Shown: positions 1-8,359 of the stretch, piece after piece
Layout of the letters: each line of letters begins with the position of its first letter
How positions within the stretch are numbered: the stretch's first letter is position 1
Assembly: GCA_013297875.1 (NCBI GenBank)
Contig: JAAFIW010000016.1
Coordinates: forward strand, 1 to 64,000
Direction: 5' to 3'
Length of the DNA stretch: 64,000 nt
From: Comamonadaceae bacterium
GTDB taxonomy: Bacteria; Pseudomonadota; Gammaproteobacteria; Burkholderiales; Burkholderiaceae_C
Notes under the pieces: generated by a model
Database searches by the model: none
What the model was told of the DNA's origin: nothing
What the model saw: only the letters and a program-made list of their open reading frames with translations
Made by a program: the position numbers and the translations under genes

Positions 1-61
1 CCATTGCAAATGATTGACCAGCTGCATTCCACCCGCCAGGAGTTCCTATTCCAGTGTCGGT

Positions 62-111
62 TCAGGATCAAACCTCGGTGGAATCAAAATATGCGCTCAG
101 TATCAAACCTC
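62..111. repeat. two 14-15 bp direct repeats of unknown origin
   Basis: The motif CAGGATCAAACCTC (about 63-76) recurs with one mismatch at about 98-111. Closely spaced direct repeats of this kind occur at the ends of some insertion sequences, but no transposase is visible in the first 200 bases, so an IS end lying left of the window is only a guess. Nothing else is recognised in bases 1-140. Confidence 0.3.
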
Positions 112-140
112 ATTGGACAAGACTTCAAGATTAATAACAA

Positions 141-196
141 AAAGTGCCATTAGCCCTTATGAATACTGCTCAAGCAGCTCACTATTTAATAGCAAT
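141..196 (-). repeat. GCTGCTTGAGC dispersed repeat, copy 1
   Basis: On the minus strand this copy reads TAGCTGCTTGAGC-type core preceded by TTGCTATTAAATAG, then a GGGCTAATGGC block and a T-rich end. It lies in the gap downstream of the SlyD-like gene. Confidence 0.75.
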
Positions 197-214
197 CCGG
201 TTACTCCAAGCGGC

Positions 215-718
215 TCACGCCACCCGAAAAAACCGCGTCCCCGCGCTGCCGATGCCAATTTCTTCTTCAGTGGCCTCACGCACGCCGCGCACCGACAGGC
301 TCAGGCGCAGCGCAATGCCAGCCAGGGGGTGGTTGGCGTCCAGCACCACGTGCTCGGGGTAGATTTCGGTGACGGTGTAGAACAGCTCTTTGGGTGCCTC
401 GGGGTTGCAGCCTTCGGGCAGGCCTTCAAAGCTCATGCCTTCTTCCAGCTCCGCCGGGAACAGACTGCGCGGCTCCAGAAAAACCAGTTGCTCCTTGTAG
501 TCGCCAAAGGCCTGCTCGGGCTCCAGGTGCAGGTTGACCACGCTGGCGGCCCGGTGGCCTTGCAGGGCGTCATCGATGGCCGGGAGCAGGTCGCCACCTA
601 CCAAAAACTCAACCGGCTCGTCCAGCACATCCAGCACCTCGCCCAGGGTGTCTTTCAACGTCCAGGTCAGGGCCACCACGCATTGGGGGGTTATTTCCAT
701 CAAGGTAGGGGAATTCAT
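215..718 (-). CDS. FKBP-type peptidyl-prolyl cis-trans isomerase (SlyD-like)
   Basis: Cytoplasmic prolyl isomerase/chaperone of the SlyD subgroup, 167 aa. The protein has the SlyD layout: N-terminal FKBP strand (VALTWTLKDTLGEVLD), the LVGGDLLPAIDDALQG stretch typical of the FKBP core, an inserted-flap region (EPEQAFGDYKEQLVF through TVTEIYPEHVVLDANHPLAG) and a final beta strand (LRLSLSVRGVREAT). The Cys/His-rich metal tail of E. coli SlyD is absent, as is usual in Burkholderiales. I start at the ATG at 718; MEITPQ at 700 is an equally plausible start, and the longer frame to 805 would run into the divergent gene. It is divergent from the oxygenase gene with only about 15 bp between start codons, so the promoters must overlap coding DNA. 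Confidence 0.88.
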   Translation of the reverse strand: MNSPTLMEITPQCVVALTWTLKDTLGEVLDVLDEPVEFLVGGDLLPAIDDALQGHRAASVVNLHLEPEQAFGDYKEQLVFLEPRSLFPAELEEGMSFEGLPEGCNPEAPKELFYTVTEIYPEHVVLDANHPLAGIALRLSLSVRGVREATEEEIGIGSAGTRFFRVA

Positions 719-733
719 GGCGACAATTGTCCC

Positions 734-1855
734 ATGCAGATTGAACTTCCCCTGGCCCTGCTCGGCGGCCTGTCGCCTAGCCAATTCATGCGCCGCCATT
801 GGCAAAAAAAGCCGTTGCTGGTGCGCCAGGCGGTGGCGGTTGGCAGCGTGCCGATTTCACGCGCCGAGCTGTTTGAGCTGGCCGCGCGCGACGCGGTGCA
901 GTCGCGCCTGGTGCAGCAAACCGGCGGTGCCTGGCAGCTCAAGCAAGGCCCGTTTGCCCGGCGCAGCCTGCCCAGTCTGGCCACTCCGCACTGGACGCTG
1001 CTGGTGCAAGGTGTGGACGCGCACCACCCTGCCGCCCATGCGCTGCTGCAAAACTTTCGCTTCGTGCCCGACGCGCGACTGGACGATGTGATGCTGAGTT
1101 ACGCGTCTGACGGCGGCGGCGTGGGCCCGCACTTTGACAGTTACGACGTGTTTTTGCTGCAGGTGCACGGCCAGCGCCGCTGGCGCATTGGGCGGCAAAA
1201 AGACCTGTCGCTGCGCGCGGACCTGCCGTTGAAAATCCTGGCCAGCTTTGAACCCACCGACGAATACCTGCTGGAGCCCGGCGACATGCTGTATTTGCCG
1301 CCCCAGTACGCGCACGACGGGGTGGCGGTGGGCGAGTGCATGACGGCCTCCATCGGCTTTCGCGCACCGTCGCGCGGCGAGCTGGCGCGTGAGCTGCTGC
1401 AACGCTTGGCTGACGATGCGGCAGATGAGGTGGGTGATGCGCTGTACCGCGATGCAAGCCAGGCGGCTACCGCTGCGCCTGGCGAAATACCGGGCGCGCT
1501 AAAAGACTTTGCGCGTGACGCCCTGCAGGCCGCGCTTCAAGACCCGCAGGTGCTGGCGCGCAGCCTGGGCGAGTATTTGACCGAGCCCAAGGCCGATGTG
1601 TGGTTTGAGAGCGCTTCAGCGGCTGGCCAAGCCCTGGGCCTGCGGCTGGCACCCAACAGCAAAATGATGTACGACGCCCACCATGTGTTCATCAACGGTG
1701 AAGGCTTTGTAGCCGGCGGCAAAGACAAGCGCCTGATGCGCGAGCTGGCCGACCGGCGCCAACTCACGGCCGCGCAGCGGCAAACCTTGAGCGCCGATGC
1801 GGCCGAGTTGGTCAACACCTGGGTGCAAGACGGTTGGTTGGTCGAAATGCCATAA
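734..1855 (+). CDS. roxA: cupin/JmjC-type ribosomal protein arginine hydroxylase (RoxA/YcfD family)
   Basis: Fe(II)/2-oxoglutarate oxygenase of the JmjC-cupin family; the E. coli member YcfD/RoxA hydroxylates an arginine of ribosomal protein L16. The 373 aa product matches family length. The iron triad is visible: H133 and D135 in GPHFDSYD and H194 in YAHDGV. The N-terminus PLALLGGLSPSQFMRRHWQKKPLLVRQA is characteristic of the family, and a C-terminal winged-helix-like part follows. The ATG at 734 was chosen because homology to the family begins there; the open frame extends upstream to base 14 without resembling protein. A small gene follows 9 bp downstream and is probably co-transcribed. 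Confidence 0.9.
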   Translation: MQIELPLALLGGLSPSQFMRRHWQKKPLLVRQAVAVGSVPISRAELFELAARDAVQSRLVQQTGGAWQLKQGPFARRSLPSLATPHWTLLVQGVDAHHPAAHALLQNFRFVPDARLDDVMLSYASDGGGVGPHFDSYDVFLLQVHGQRRWRIGRQKDLSLRADLPLKILASFEPTDEYLLEPGDMLYLPPQYAHDGVAVGECMTASIGFRAPSRGELARELLQRLADDAADEVGDALYRDASQAATAAPGEIPGALKDFARDALQAALQDPQVLARSLGEYLTEPKADVWFESASAAGQALGLRLAPNSKMMYDAHHVFINGEGFVAGGKDKRLMRELADRRQLTAAQRQTLSADAAELVNTWVQDGWLVEMP

Positions 1856-1864
1856 GGAAGTGCC

Positions 1865-2365
1865 ATGACAGAGAACAACGCTGAACCGTTGCTGCAAGGT
1901 CGCTTTGCCGGCCGCCTGGACTTTCAGCAACTGGTGCGCGATGCGCTGGCCTGCGCAGCGCGCGAGGGTTGGCGCGAAATGATCTTGAGTGACGCCGACT
2001 TTGAAGACTGGCCGCTGGGCGAACGGGCCGTGGCGCTGAGCCTGCAAGACTGGTCGGCCAGCGGCAGGCAGTGCATTTTGCTGGCCCGCCGCTACGACGA
2101 GGTGGTGCGCCGCCACGCGCGTTTCGTGACCTGGCGACAAACCTGGTCGCACATCATTGAGGCTTATGCCTGCCCCTCGGCTGACGAGCTGGAGCTGCCC
2201 AGCGGCATCTGGAGCCCCGGCTGGGTGATGCAGCGCCTGGATCCGCCGCGCTGCGTGGGTGTGTGCGGTAGCGAGCCGCAGCGCCGCGTGCTGGCGCGCG
2301 AGGCCATCAACCATTGGTTAGCTAAAAGCACGCCCAGTTTTGCGGCCACAACCTTGGGGCTGTGA
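1865..2365 (+). CDS. conserved hypothetical protein downstream of roxA
   Basis: A 166 aa soluble protein that I cannot assign to a named family. It is preceded by a GGAAG Shine-Dalgarno sequence and starts 9 bp after the oxygenase stop, so the two are probably translated from one mRNA. The sequence is rich in Trp, Arg and Asp/Glu (DADFEDWPLGERAV, RRHARFVTWRQTW), has no signal peptide or membrane segment, and looks like a compact alpha/beta protein. Its position beside the oxygenase suggests a link to ribosome modification or general housekeeping, but that is inference only. Confidence 0.75.
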   Translation: MTENNAEPLLQGRFAGRLDFQQLVRDALACAAREGWREMILSDADFEDWPLGERAVALSLQDWSASGRQCILLARRYDEVVRRHARFVTWRQTWSHIIEAYACPSADELELPSGIWSPGWVMQRLDPPRCVGVCGSEPQRRVLAREAINHWLAKSTPSFAATTLGL

Positions 2366-2454
2366 CAGCGCCATGACTGTGGGCTAACGCCTACAGGTTT
2401 CCAGCTGAAACAATGGGCTCCACACGGGTAAGCCGGACTTGCCAAGTTGCAACA

Positions 2455-2460
2455 TATAAT
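2455..2460 (+). promoter_or_regulatory. candidate -10 box for the lipoprotein gene
   Basis: A perfect TATAAT lies about 108 bp before the lipoprotein ATG. No good -35 hexamer sits at 16-18 bp spacing, so this is a tentative promoter with a leader of about 100 nt. Confidence 0.35.
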
Positions 2461-2567
2461 CTAAGGCTGAGAGGAAGAACTCGAGTCCCTTTCGCTCGGT
2501 CATGCAACCACCGTGGTTGTGATGGCAAATTCCGGAAATTGTCTTTCCCCCTAAAAGGAACCCTGAA

Positions 2568-2927
2568 ATGAAAAAATCGCTAGCACTGGCCACTCTGGTT
2601 GCCGCTGTAGCTTTGGCCGCTTGCGGTGAAAAAGCTGCTCCTCCTGCTCCTGCCGCTCCTGCTCCAGCGCCTGCCGCTGCACCGGCTCCAGCTCCTGCTC
2701 CAGCCCCCGCTGCTGACGCTGCTATGGGTGCCGCTTCTGCTGCCATGGGCGCTGCCTCGTCTGCTATGGGTGCCGCTTCTGGTGCCATGGCTGCTACGGC
2801 TGACGCTGCCAAAGGTGCCGCATCTGCTGCCACCGGCGCAATGGACGCTGCCAAAGGTGCGATGGACGCCGCCAAAGGCGCTGCTGACGCTGCCAAGGGC
2901 GCGATGGACGCCGCCAAGAAGCCTTGA
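2568..2927 (+). CDS. small Ala/Pro-rich repetitive lipoprotein
   Basis: A 119 aa predicted lipoprotein. Residues 1-18 form a lipoprotein signal peptide and the lipobox LAAC puts the lipidated cysteine at 19. A Pro-Ala linker (about 24-48) follows, then tandem amphipathic heptad-like units of the type DAAKGAM / SAAMGA to the C-terminus, ending AAKKP. The repeats resemble LEA-like or Lpp-like Ala-rich helices and would lie along membrane or peptidoglycan; no enzymatic domain is present. It has a strong AAAAGGAA ribosome site and its own terminator, so it is a single-gene unit. Low-complexity proteins of this sort evolve quickly, and I cannot name a family. Confidence 0.8.
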   Translation: MKKSLALATLVAAVALAACGEKAAPPAPAAPAPAPAAAPAPAPAPAPAADAAMGAASAAMGAASSAMGAASGAMAATADAAKGAASAATGAMDAAKGAMDAAKGAADAAKGAMDAAKKP

Positions 2928-2942
2928 AGCTTGCTTCGCTTC

Positions 2943-2975
2943 AACAAAAAAGCCACCTTCGGGTGGCTTTTTTGT
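2943..2975 (+). terminator. rho-independent terminator after the lipoprotein gene
   Basis: A perfect GC-rich stem (AAAGCCACC / GGTGGCTTT) with a TTCG loop is followed by a T run, 15 bp after the lipoprotein stop codon. Confidence 0.92.
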
Positions 2976-3009
2976 TGGCGATGACAGGATGACCTCGCCT
3001 GCGGTTTCC

Positions 3010-3073
3010 ATGACAGATGACAGACGTGGGTCATCTGTCATCACGGCTGCGCAACAGCCAGGTCATCTGTCAT
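3010..3073. repeat. triple GTCATCTGTCAT inverted repeat
   Basis: ATGACAGATGAC (3010-3021) pairs with GTCATCTGTCAT (3030-3041), and a third copy lies at 3062-3073, all in the acnA upstream region. The same arrangement with GTCATTTGTCAT occurs at 14294-14363. They could be transcription-factor sites or a repeat family; the repetition at an unrelated locus favours a repeat. Confidence 0.5.
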
Positions 3074-3139
3074 TGCCTTGAGCACCGCCTCACCACAGTG
3101 CCAGAATGACAGACCACCCACACCGCAAGGAGTCCCGTC

Positions 3140-5989
3140 ATGGCAAAAGCTGGCCCCACCCAACCCACCGCGAAGCACGCCTTCGCGTCCACCCTCAAGA
3201 ATTTCAAAACCGCTTCCGGCAAAACCGGCCAGCTTTATTCGCTGCCTGCGCTGACGAAGCAATTCCCGTCGATTGCCCGCCTGCCGGTGTCCATTCGCAT
3301 CGTGCTCGAATCGGTGCTGCGCCATTGCGATGGAAAAAAGGTCACGGCCGAGCACGTGCAGCAACTGGCCACCTGGCAGCCCCACGCCGCCCGCACCGAC
3401 GAGATTCCCTTCACGGTGGCCCGCGTGGTGTTGCAGGACTTCACCGGCGTGCCGCTGCTGGCCGACCTGGCTGCCATGCGCAGCACCGCTGCCCGCTTGG
3501 GGTTCAACCCCAAAAAGATCGAGCCCCTGGTGCCGGTGGATCTGGTGGTGGACCACTCGATCATGGTGGACCATTACGGCAAAAAAGACTCGCTGGACTT
3601 GAACATGAAGCTGGAATTCCAGCGCAACCGCGAGCGCTATGAGTTCATGAAATGGGGCATGCAGGCCTTTGACACCTTTGGCGTGGTGCCGCCCGGCTTT
3701 GGCATCGTGCACCAGGTGAATCTGGAGTATCTGGCGCGCGGCGTCTACCAAAAAGACGGTGTTTACTACCCCGACACCCTGGTCGGCACCGACAGCCACA
3801 CCACCATGATCAACGGCATCGGTGTGGTGGGCTGGGGTGTGGGCGGCATCGAGGCCGAGGCGGCCATGCTGGGCCAGCCGGTGTACCTGCTCACGCCCGA
3901 TGTGGTGGGCTTTGAGCTGACCGGCCGCCTGCGCGAAGGCGTGACCGCGACCGACCTGGTGCTCACCGTCACCGAAATCTTGCGTAAGCACAAGGTGGTG
4001 GGCAAATTCGTCGAATTCTTCGGCGAAGGCACCCGCACCCTGGCCCTGCCCGACCGCGCCACCATTGCCAACATGGCCCCCGAATATGGCGCCACCATGG
4101 GCTTCTTCCCGGTGGACGACAAAACGCTGGACTACTTCAAAGGCACGGGCCGCAGCAAAGGCGAAATCGAGGCGTTTGAGGCCTACTTCAAAGCACAGGG
4201 GCTGTTTGGTGTGCCCGGCAATGGTGAAATTGATTTCTCGCAGGTCGTGACTCTGGATTTGGGCGACGTCACCCCCAGTCTGGCCGGCCCCAAGCGCCCG
4301 CAAGACCGCATCGAGTTGGGCCACGTGGCCCGCAACTTTGGCGAGCTGTTCAGCAAAGGCGCGGCAGACAACGGCTTTAACCAACCCGCTGAGAAGCTGG
4401 ATGGGATGTTTGCCACCACGCCGTCCCCCGATGCAAAAGACCAAACCCCGCTCGTCATCCAGAACGGCGACATCCTCATCGCGGCGATTACCAGCTGCAC
4501 CAACACCTCCAACCCCAGCGTGCTGCTGGCCGCCGGTTTGCTCGCCAAAAAAGCCGTGGAAGCGGGCCTGCGCGTGCAGCCGCACATCAAAACCTCGCTG
4601 GCCCCTGGCTCACGCATCGTCACCGAATACCTGACCGAAACCGGCCTCTTGCCCTACCTGGAAAAGCTGGGTTTTGCGCTGGCCGGTTATGGCTGCACCA
4701 CCTGCATCGGCAACGCGGGCGACCTCACACCCGAGCTGAACGCCGTCATCACCCAAAACGACCTGGTCTGCGCCGCTGTGCTCTCGGGCAACCGCAATTT
4801 CGAGGCGCGCATTCACCCCAACATCAAGGCCAACTTCCTGGCCAGCCCGCCGCTGGTGGTGGCCTATGCGATTGCCGGTACGGTGATGCGCGATTTGATG
4901 ACCGAGCCAGTCGGGCAAAACAAAAAAGGCAAAGACGTTTTCCTGGGTGACATCTGGCCCACGTCTGACGAGATTTACAAGCTCTTGAAATTCGCGATGA
5001 ACGGCAAAGCCTTTCGCGCCAACTACGCCAAAGTCAAAACCGAGCCCGGTAAGCTGTGGGAAAAAATCAAGGGCGTGCAAGGCACGGCCTACACCTGGCC
5101 GGCCAGCACCTACATTGCCGAGCCGCCGTTTTTTGCCGGGTTTCAGATGAAGCCAGATGCTATAAAAAATGTAGCTGCTTCAGCAATAAACACAAGGGCG
5201 GAAGCCCCAAATGATTCCAAATTCGATCTACCAGCCGTGTCCGTGCAAGCCGCGCGTATCATGGCCCTGTTCGGCGACTCCATCACCACCGACCACATCT
5301 CGCCGGCTGGCTCGATCAAAGACACATCACCCGCCGGCCAGTGGTTGCTGGCCCATGGCGTGCAAAAAGCCGACTTCAACAGCTACGGTGCCCGCCGCGG
5401 TAACCACGATGTGATGATGCGCGGCACCTTTGCCAATGTGCGCATCAAAAATCTGATGATCCCCGCCGCAGCCGACGGCTCGCGCGAAGAGGGTGGCGTG
5501 ACCTTGTTCCAACACAGATCGGGTAGCGCCGCGAGCGGCGCGGGAGAAAAAAAATTCATCTACGACGCCGCCATGCAATACATGGCCAACGGCACACCGA
5601 CGGTGGTTTTTGCAGGCGAGGAATACGGCACCGGCTCCAGCCGAGACTGGGCCGCCAAAGGCACAGCCTTGCTGGGCATCAAAGCCGTGGTGGCCAAAAG
5701 TTTCGAGCGCATCCACCGCAGCAATTTGGTGGGCATGGGCGTGCTGCCCTTGCAGTTCAAAGCCGGTGATTCATGGGAAGCGATGGGACTGACCGGCAAC
5801 GAGCAGATCGACATCTACCCCGACGCCGAACTCACCCCACAAAGCCAGGCCCGCCTGGTCATCACCCGCGCCGACGGTTCGACACACGAAGCCACGCTGA
5901 CCTTGCGCATCGACACACCGATTGAGGTGGACTACTACCGGGCGGGGGGGATCTTGCCGTTTGTGTTGCGGCAGTTGTTGGGGGCTTGA
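3140..5989 (+). CDS. acnA: aconitate hydratase AcnA
   Basis: TCA-cycle aconitase interconverting citrate and isocitrate, IRP1/AcnA type, 949 aa (usual length about 890-920). The three [4Fe-4S] ligands are seen at C453 ([11 protein letters not shown]), C519 and C522 ([12 protein letters not shown]). The catalytic [19 protein letters not shown] and swivel-domain [30 protein letters not shown] and [11 protein letters not shown] motifs are all present. Two oddities account for the extra length: residues about 674-692 ([16 protein letters not shown]) are encoded by a copy of the dispersed GCTGCTT repeat at 5157-5215 inserted in frame between the main and swivel domains, and about 14 extra residues ([11 protein letters not shown]) precede EKKFIYD. 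Both fall in loops, so the enzyme is likely active. Confidence 0.96.
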   Translation: MAKAGPTQPTAKHAFASTLKNFKTASGKTGQLYSLPALTKQFPSIARLPVSIRIVLESVLRHCDGKKVTAEHVQQLATWQPHAARTDEIPFTVARVVLQDFTGVPLLADLAAMRSTAARLGFNPKKIEPLVPVDLVVDHSIMVDHYGKKDSLDLNMKLEFQRNRERYEFMKWGMQAFDTFGVVPPGFGIVHQVNLEYLARGVYQKDGVYYPDTLVGTDSHTTMINGIGVVGWGVGGIEAEAAMLGQPVYLLTPDVVGFELTGRLREGVTATDLVLTVTEILRKHKVVGKFVEFFGEGTRTLALPDRATIANMAPEYGATMGFFPVDDKTLDYFKGTGRSKGEIEAFEAYFKAQGLFGVPGNGEIDFSQVVTLDLGDVTPSLAGPKRPQDRIELGHVARNFGELFSKGAADNGFNQPAEKLDGMFATTPSPDAKDQTPLVIQNGDILIAAITSCTNTSNPSVLLAAGLLAKKAVEAGLRVQPHIKTSLAPGSRIVTEYLTETGLLPYLEKLGFALAGYGCTTCIGNAGDLTPELNAVITQNDLVCAAVLSGNRNFEARIHPNIKANFLASPPLVVAYAIAGTVMRDLMTEPVGQNKKGKDVFLGDIWPTSDEIYKLLKFAMNGKAFRANYAKVKTEPGKLWEKIKGVQGTAYTWPASTYIAEPPFFAGFQMKPDAIKNVAASAINTRAEAPNDSKFDLPAVSVQAARIMALFGDSITTDHISPAGSIKDTSPAGQWLLAHGVQKADFNSYGARRGNHDVMMRGTFANVRIKNLMIPAAADGSREEGGVTLFQHRSGSAASGAGEKKFIYDAAMQYMANGTPTVVFAGEEYGTGSSRDWAAKGTALLGIKAVVAKSFERIHRSNLVGMGVLPLQFKAGDSWEAMGLTGNEQIDIYPDAELTPQSQARLVITRADGSTHEATLTLRIDTPIEVDYYRAGGILPFVLRQLLGA
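5157..5215 (+). repeat. GCTGCTTGAGC repeat, copy inside acnA
   Basis: The block GCTATAAAAAATGTAGCTGC continues into TTCAGCAATAAACACAAGGG, matching the intergenic repeat except that TTGAGCA is TTCAGCA. The change removes an in-frame TGA. Codons ATA, GTA and AGG here are unlike the surrounding high-GC codon use, supporting insertion. Confidence 0.85.
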
Positions 5990-5993
5990 GGGG

Positions 5994-6287
5994 CTATTTG
6001 CGTCTACGCCAATACCCGGGTCGTCGGCTGTGATGCGCAATGGCACTGATGCGTATCACGCCGTCTTCGACTCGGTAGAGCATGGAAAATGGGTATCTTC
6101 CGATCGGAAACAAGCGCCGACCCCTTGATGTCGCGGTGCCCAGGCCCGGGAACTGTGCAATCAGCTGTACTTTCGATTCGAAGGTTTCAAGGAAATTTTC
6201 GGTGACCAAACGTCCAAATTTTTCTGTACAAAACGAAGTCGCATTTGCCAACTCGGCAGCGGCCTCCTGCGTGAGTACATAGGTCAC
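5994..6287 (-). CDS. ParE/RelE-family toxin
   Basis: A 97 aa protein of the RelE/ParE toxin superfamily. It shows the typical pattern: an N-terminal beta strand (YVLTQEAAAELAN), two helices (EKFGRLVTENFLETFESKVQLIAQFPGLG), the LFPIGRYPFSMLYRVEDGVIRISAIAH beta-sheet core and a basic C-terminus (RRPGYWRRRK). Most ParE relatives poison gyrase, and RelE relatives cleave mRNA at the ribosome; which applies cannot be read from sequence. It overlaps the antitoxin stop by 4 bp (ATGA), the standard antitoxin-toxin translational coupling. Confidence 0.88.
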   Translation of the reverse strand: MTYVLTQEAAAELANATSFCTEKFGRLVTENFLETFESKVQLIAQFPGLGTATSRGRRLFPIGRYPFSMLYRVEDGVIRISAIAHHSRRPGYWRRRK

Positions 6288-6508
6288 CTCAGGGATTCAC
6301 GGATGTGCGCCAGTGTCTCGGGCCCGTTGACCCATTGACCCTGGCCGGTCTGAATCCGTGCCTCCCGCTGATCCGCCTCGTCAGCCCACGCGTCCTCCCA
6401 CTCCTGGTCATGCCCCAAGCTAGCAAGCAGCCTGTCAACCAGCCTCGACCGATCTGCCTGGGGCAGACTCAGGGCTTGGGCCTCGATGACATCAACTGGA
6501 ATGGTCAT
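6284..6508 (-). CDS. addiction-module antitoxin (TIGR02574-like)
   Basis: A 74 aa protein resembling the putative addiction module component family: ALSLPQADRSRLVDRLLASL forms the conserved N-terminal helix pair, followed by an acidic, Trp-containing linker (EWEDAWADEADQR) and a toxin-wrapping C-terminus. It precedes and overlaps the ParE-like toxin, which is the normal order. It probably represses its own promoter in the 6509-6560 region. Confidence 0.85.
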   Translation of the reverse strand: MTIPVDVIEAQALSLPQADRSRLVDRLLASLGHDQEWEDAWADEADQREARIQTGQGQWVNGPETLAHIRESLR

Positions 6509-6612
6509 TTCGTACCTTTCGGGGGCTGTGGAAACTCAAGGATGCCACAAGCATCTGCTGTCATTTTGAGACTGCTCAATGCAGCCAGGCCGCGTGCAGC
6601 TTGTCCACTTGT

Positions 6613-7293
6613 TCAAAGGTACTTCTTCGCCACGGCTCCAGAAGACCCCGCCAGCGCCGCGCAACTCCCTAGCCAGGCCTTGAACCCCTTGTATTGCGTG
6701 GCCGCGCCGTTTTTCACATGCAGCACCGTTCCGCGTGGCAGTTCGCTGGTAGCGTCGGTTACCAGCAGCAACACCATGTCTGCCGGCCTGGGTGGGCACA
6801 GCGCAAAGGCCAGGTCGAGTGCGGATGGGCTGAGGTAGGCGGGTGGGGTCGCGCGGCTGCTGGATCGGCTCTCGACGGGGCGTACCAACAGCAGATCCGG
6901 TTTGTCTGACGGGTTGTTGTGCTGCGCCCAATAGGCGGTCAACAACTCGGTCACTGGGGGCTTGCAGGCGGCACCCAGGCGCAGGCTGCTGATGGCCAGC
7001 ACGCGGGCGGGAAAGTGCTCGTCGGGCGACTCAAAGCCATCGCTCATGCAATAGAAATCGGCCAGCTCGTCGGGCAGGTGTTTGTTGGCCGCCAGCACGC
7101 GCGCACCCCGATGCGGGGGGCGCACATGGGCCGTCCAGCCGTTGTCGGGCCGGTTCAGGCGGCGCAGACACTCGGGCACAAATTCCGGCATGGGCAAGGC
7201 AGCCAGTTTGCGTGCGATGGAGCGCTGATGAGCTGCGGCCTTGGCAGCTTCGGTCGCGGCATTGTTCAGGCGAAAAATATCAAAAAACCCCAT
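6613..7293 (-). CDS. SMI1/KNR4 (SUKH)-like hypothetical protein
   Basis: A 226 aa soluble protein. The segment LPDELADFYCMSDGFESPDE followed by ARVLAISSLRL resembles the start of SMI1/KNR4 (SUKH) domains, which include immunity proteins against toxins; the match is weak and by eye. The frame opens at 7392 inside the lipase gene, but the ATG at 7293 (MGFFDIFRL), 13 bp after the lipase stop, is the sensible start and implies co-transcription with it. If SUKH is right, an immunity or regulatory role is possible, but no toxin-like partner is seen. Confidence 0.6.
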   Translation of the reverse strand: MGFFDIFRLNNAATEAAKAAAHQRSIARKLAALPMPEFVPECLRRLNRPDNGWTAHVRPPHRGARVLAANKHLPDELADFYCMSDGFESPDEHFPARVLAISSLRLGAACKPPVTELLTAYWAQHNNPSDKPDLLLVRPVESRSSSRATPPAYLSPSALDLAFALCPPRPADMVLLLVTDATSELPRGTVLHVKNGAATQYKGFKAWLGSCAALAGSSGAVAKKYL

Positions 7294-7306
7294 GGCGGCT
7301 GTCTTT

Positions 7307-8236
7307 TCAGGCTGAAACCAACGGCCCGCCACACACGCAGCTGTGGTAGCGGCCCGCCGCAGCGTGCGCCCTGACGATGGTTTCAAACTCAAAGCCCTCC
7401 AGCGCAGACCACAGCGCGGCGCTGGCGTCGGCCTCGCCTTGTTCGCCGTACTCCACCACGCAGTTGTCGGCCAGGTAGCGCAGCATGCCCACCGGCACGT
7501 AATCGTTTTCGATGCTGGGCCATTTTTCGGGTGTGATCACGTCGTTGCGGCCTTCGGTGAACAGGCGTTCGGCGCTGGCCAGCAGCACAAAGTGGGGATC
7601 TACGGGGAGGAAGGGCACGATGTCGTACTGGTTCTGGTAGCGCACGGTGAAGGTTTTCAGGCCCATGGCGTCGTAGCTGGCGGCAAAGTTGCGGTCGCAG
7701 GTCAGCGGGGCGGCAAAGCAGCAGACGTTGACCAGGAATTTGGGGTATTGGTTTTTGATGAGCGTGGCCGCCGGAAAGGTCATGCCCGCGCCTTTGGAAT
7801 GGCCAGTGACCAGAATGCCTTTTTTGCGGCGCATGTCGATGCTGCCCAACGCCGCCTGCACAGCGCTCCAGGTGTTCAGCACCGCGCTGCCAAAGCCGGT
7901 CTCCACCTGGCCAATCACGCGGCCACCCACCGTCCAGTCCATGGGCCCTGCGCGAAAGTCGTTCAACCAGTCGTCTACCCACGGCCAGAAGTTACCCTTG
8001 AACGGCGGCAGGGTGCCCCGATAGGCCACGATCACCCAGCCATCGGCCGTCTCGCCCACAAAGCCGGCGTTGATGCCCTCGGTACCGTCCACAAACACCC
8101 TGGGCGTGGTGCCCGGCGCAAAGCCCACCTGCGCATAGCCGGGCGTGCTGGGGTCTATGGCCTGGTTTTGAATGCTGTAGCAGATGATGCTGGCGTCCAG
8201 CAGGCGGCAGGGCAGGGTGGTGGGGGTGATAGGCAT
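7307..8236 (-). CDS. class 3 lipase-like alpha/beta hydrolase
   Basis: A 309 aa alpha/beta hydrolase of the fungal-type class 3 lipase family. Evidence is the GHSKG nucleophile elbow (S147), the upstream VIVAYRGT strand that forms the oxyanion side in this family, the FAAPLTCDRNFAASYDAM stretch and the YDIVPFLPVDPHF region that normally carries the catalytic Asp. No signal peptide is evident, so it is probably intracellular or released by an unknown route. I use the ATG at 8236 (MPITPTTLPCRLLD); the longer frame starts with TTG inside a dispersed repeat. It is likely transcribed with the downstream SUKH-like gene. Confidence 0.82.
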   Translation of the reverse strand: MPITPTTLPCRLLDASIICYSIQNQAIDPSTPGYAQVGFAPGTTPRVFVDGTEGINAGFVGETADGWVIVAYRGTLPPFKGNFWPWVDDWLNDFRAGPMDWTVGGRVIGQVETGFGSAVLNTWSAVQAALGSIDMRRKKGILVTGHSKGAGMTFPAATLIKNQYPKFLVNVCCFAAPLTCDRNFAASYDAMGLKTFTVRYQNQYDIVPFLPVDPHFVLLASAERLFTEGRNDVITPEKWPSIENDYVPVGMLRYLADNCVVEYGEQGEADASAALWSALEGFEFETIVRAHAAAGRYHSCVCGGPLVSA

Positions 8237-8295
8237 GTGATGCGTTTTGGTTGAATCGGGTGGGCAAAATGTAGCCACTAACACCGCAGGAATCA

Positions 8296-8350
8296 AATCA
8301 GCCTCACGTGCAGGTCTGATGCGCTCAAGCAGCTATTAAATTTATAGTAA
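8296..8350 (-). repeat. GCTGCTTGAGC repeat, CACGTG variant
   Basis: On the minus strand it reads TTAATAGCTGCTTGAGCGCA and then a CCTGCACGTGAGGCTGATT block, a sub-type also seen at 62037, 43034 and inside murJ. It lies between the divergent lipase and monooxygenase genes. Confidence 0.75.
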
Positions 8351-8359
8351 CTCTATTTC

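Noticed and set aside
1-140. Insertion-sequence end at the left edge
   Set aside because: Two direct repeats are visible, but there is no transposase or matching inverted terminus inside the window.
5511-5555. Second acnA extra segment ([11 protein letters not shown]) as another repeat copy
   Set aside because: It contains a GC-rich palindrome (GCGCCGCGAGCGGCGC) but no match to the dispersed repeat family or to another place in the window.
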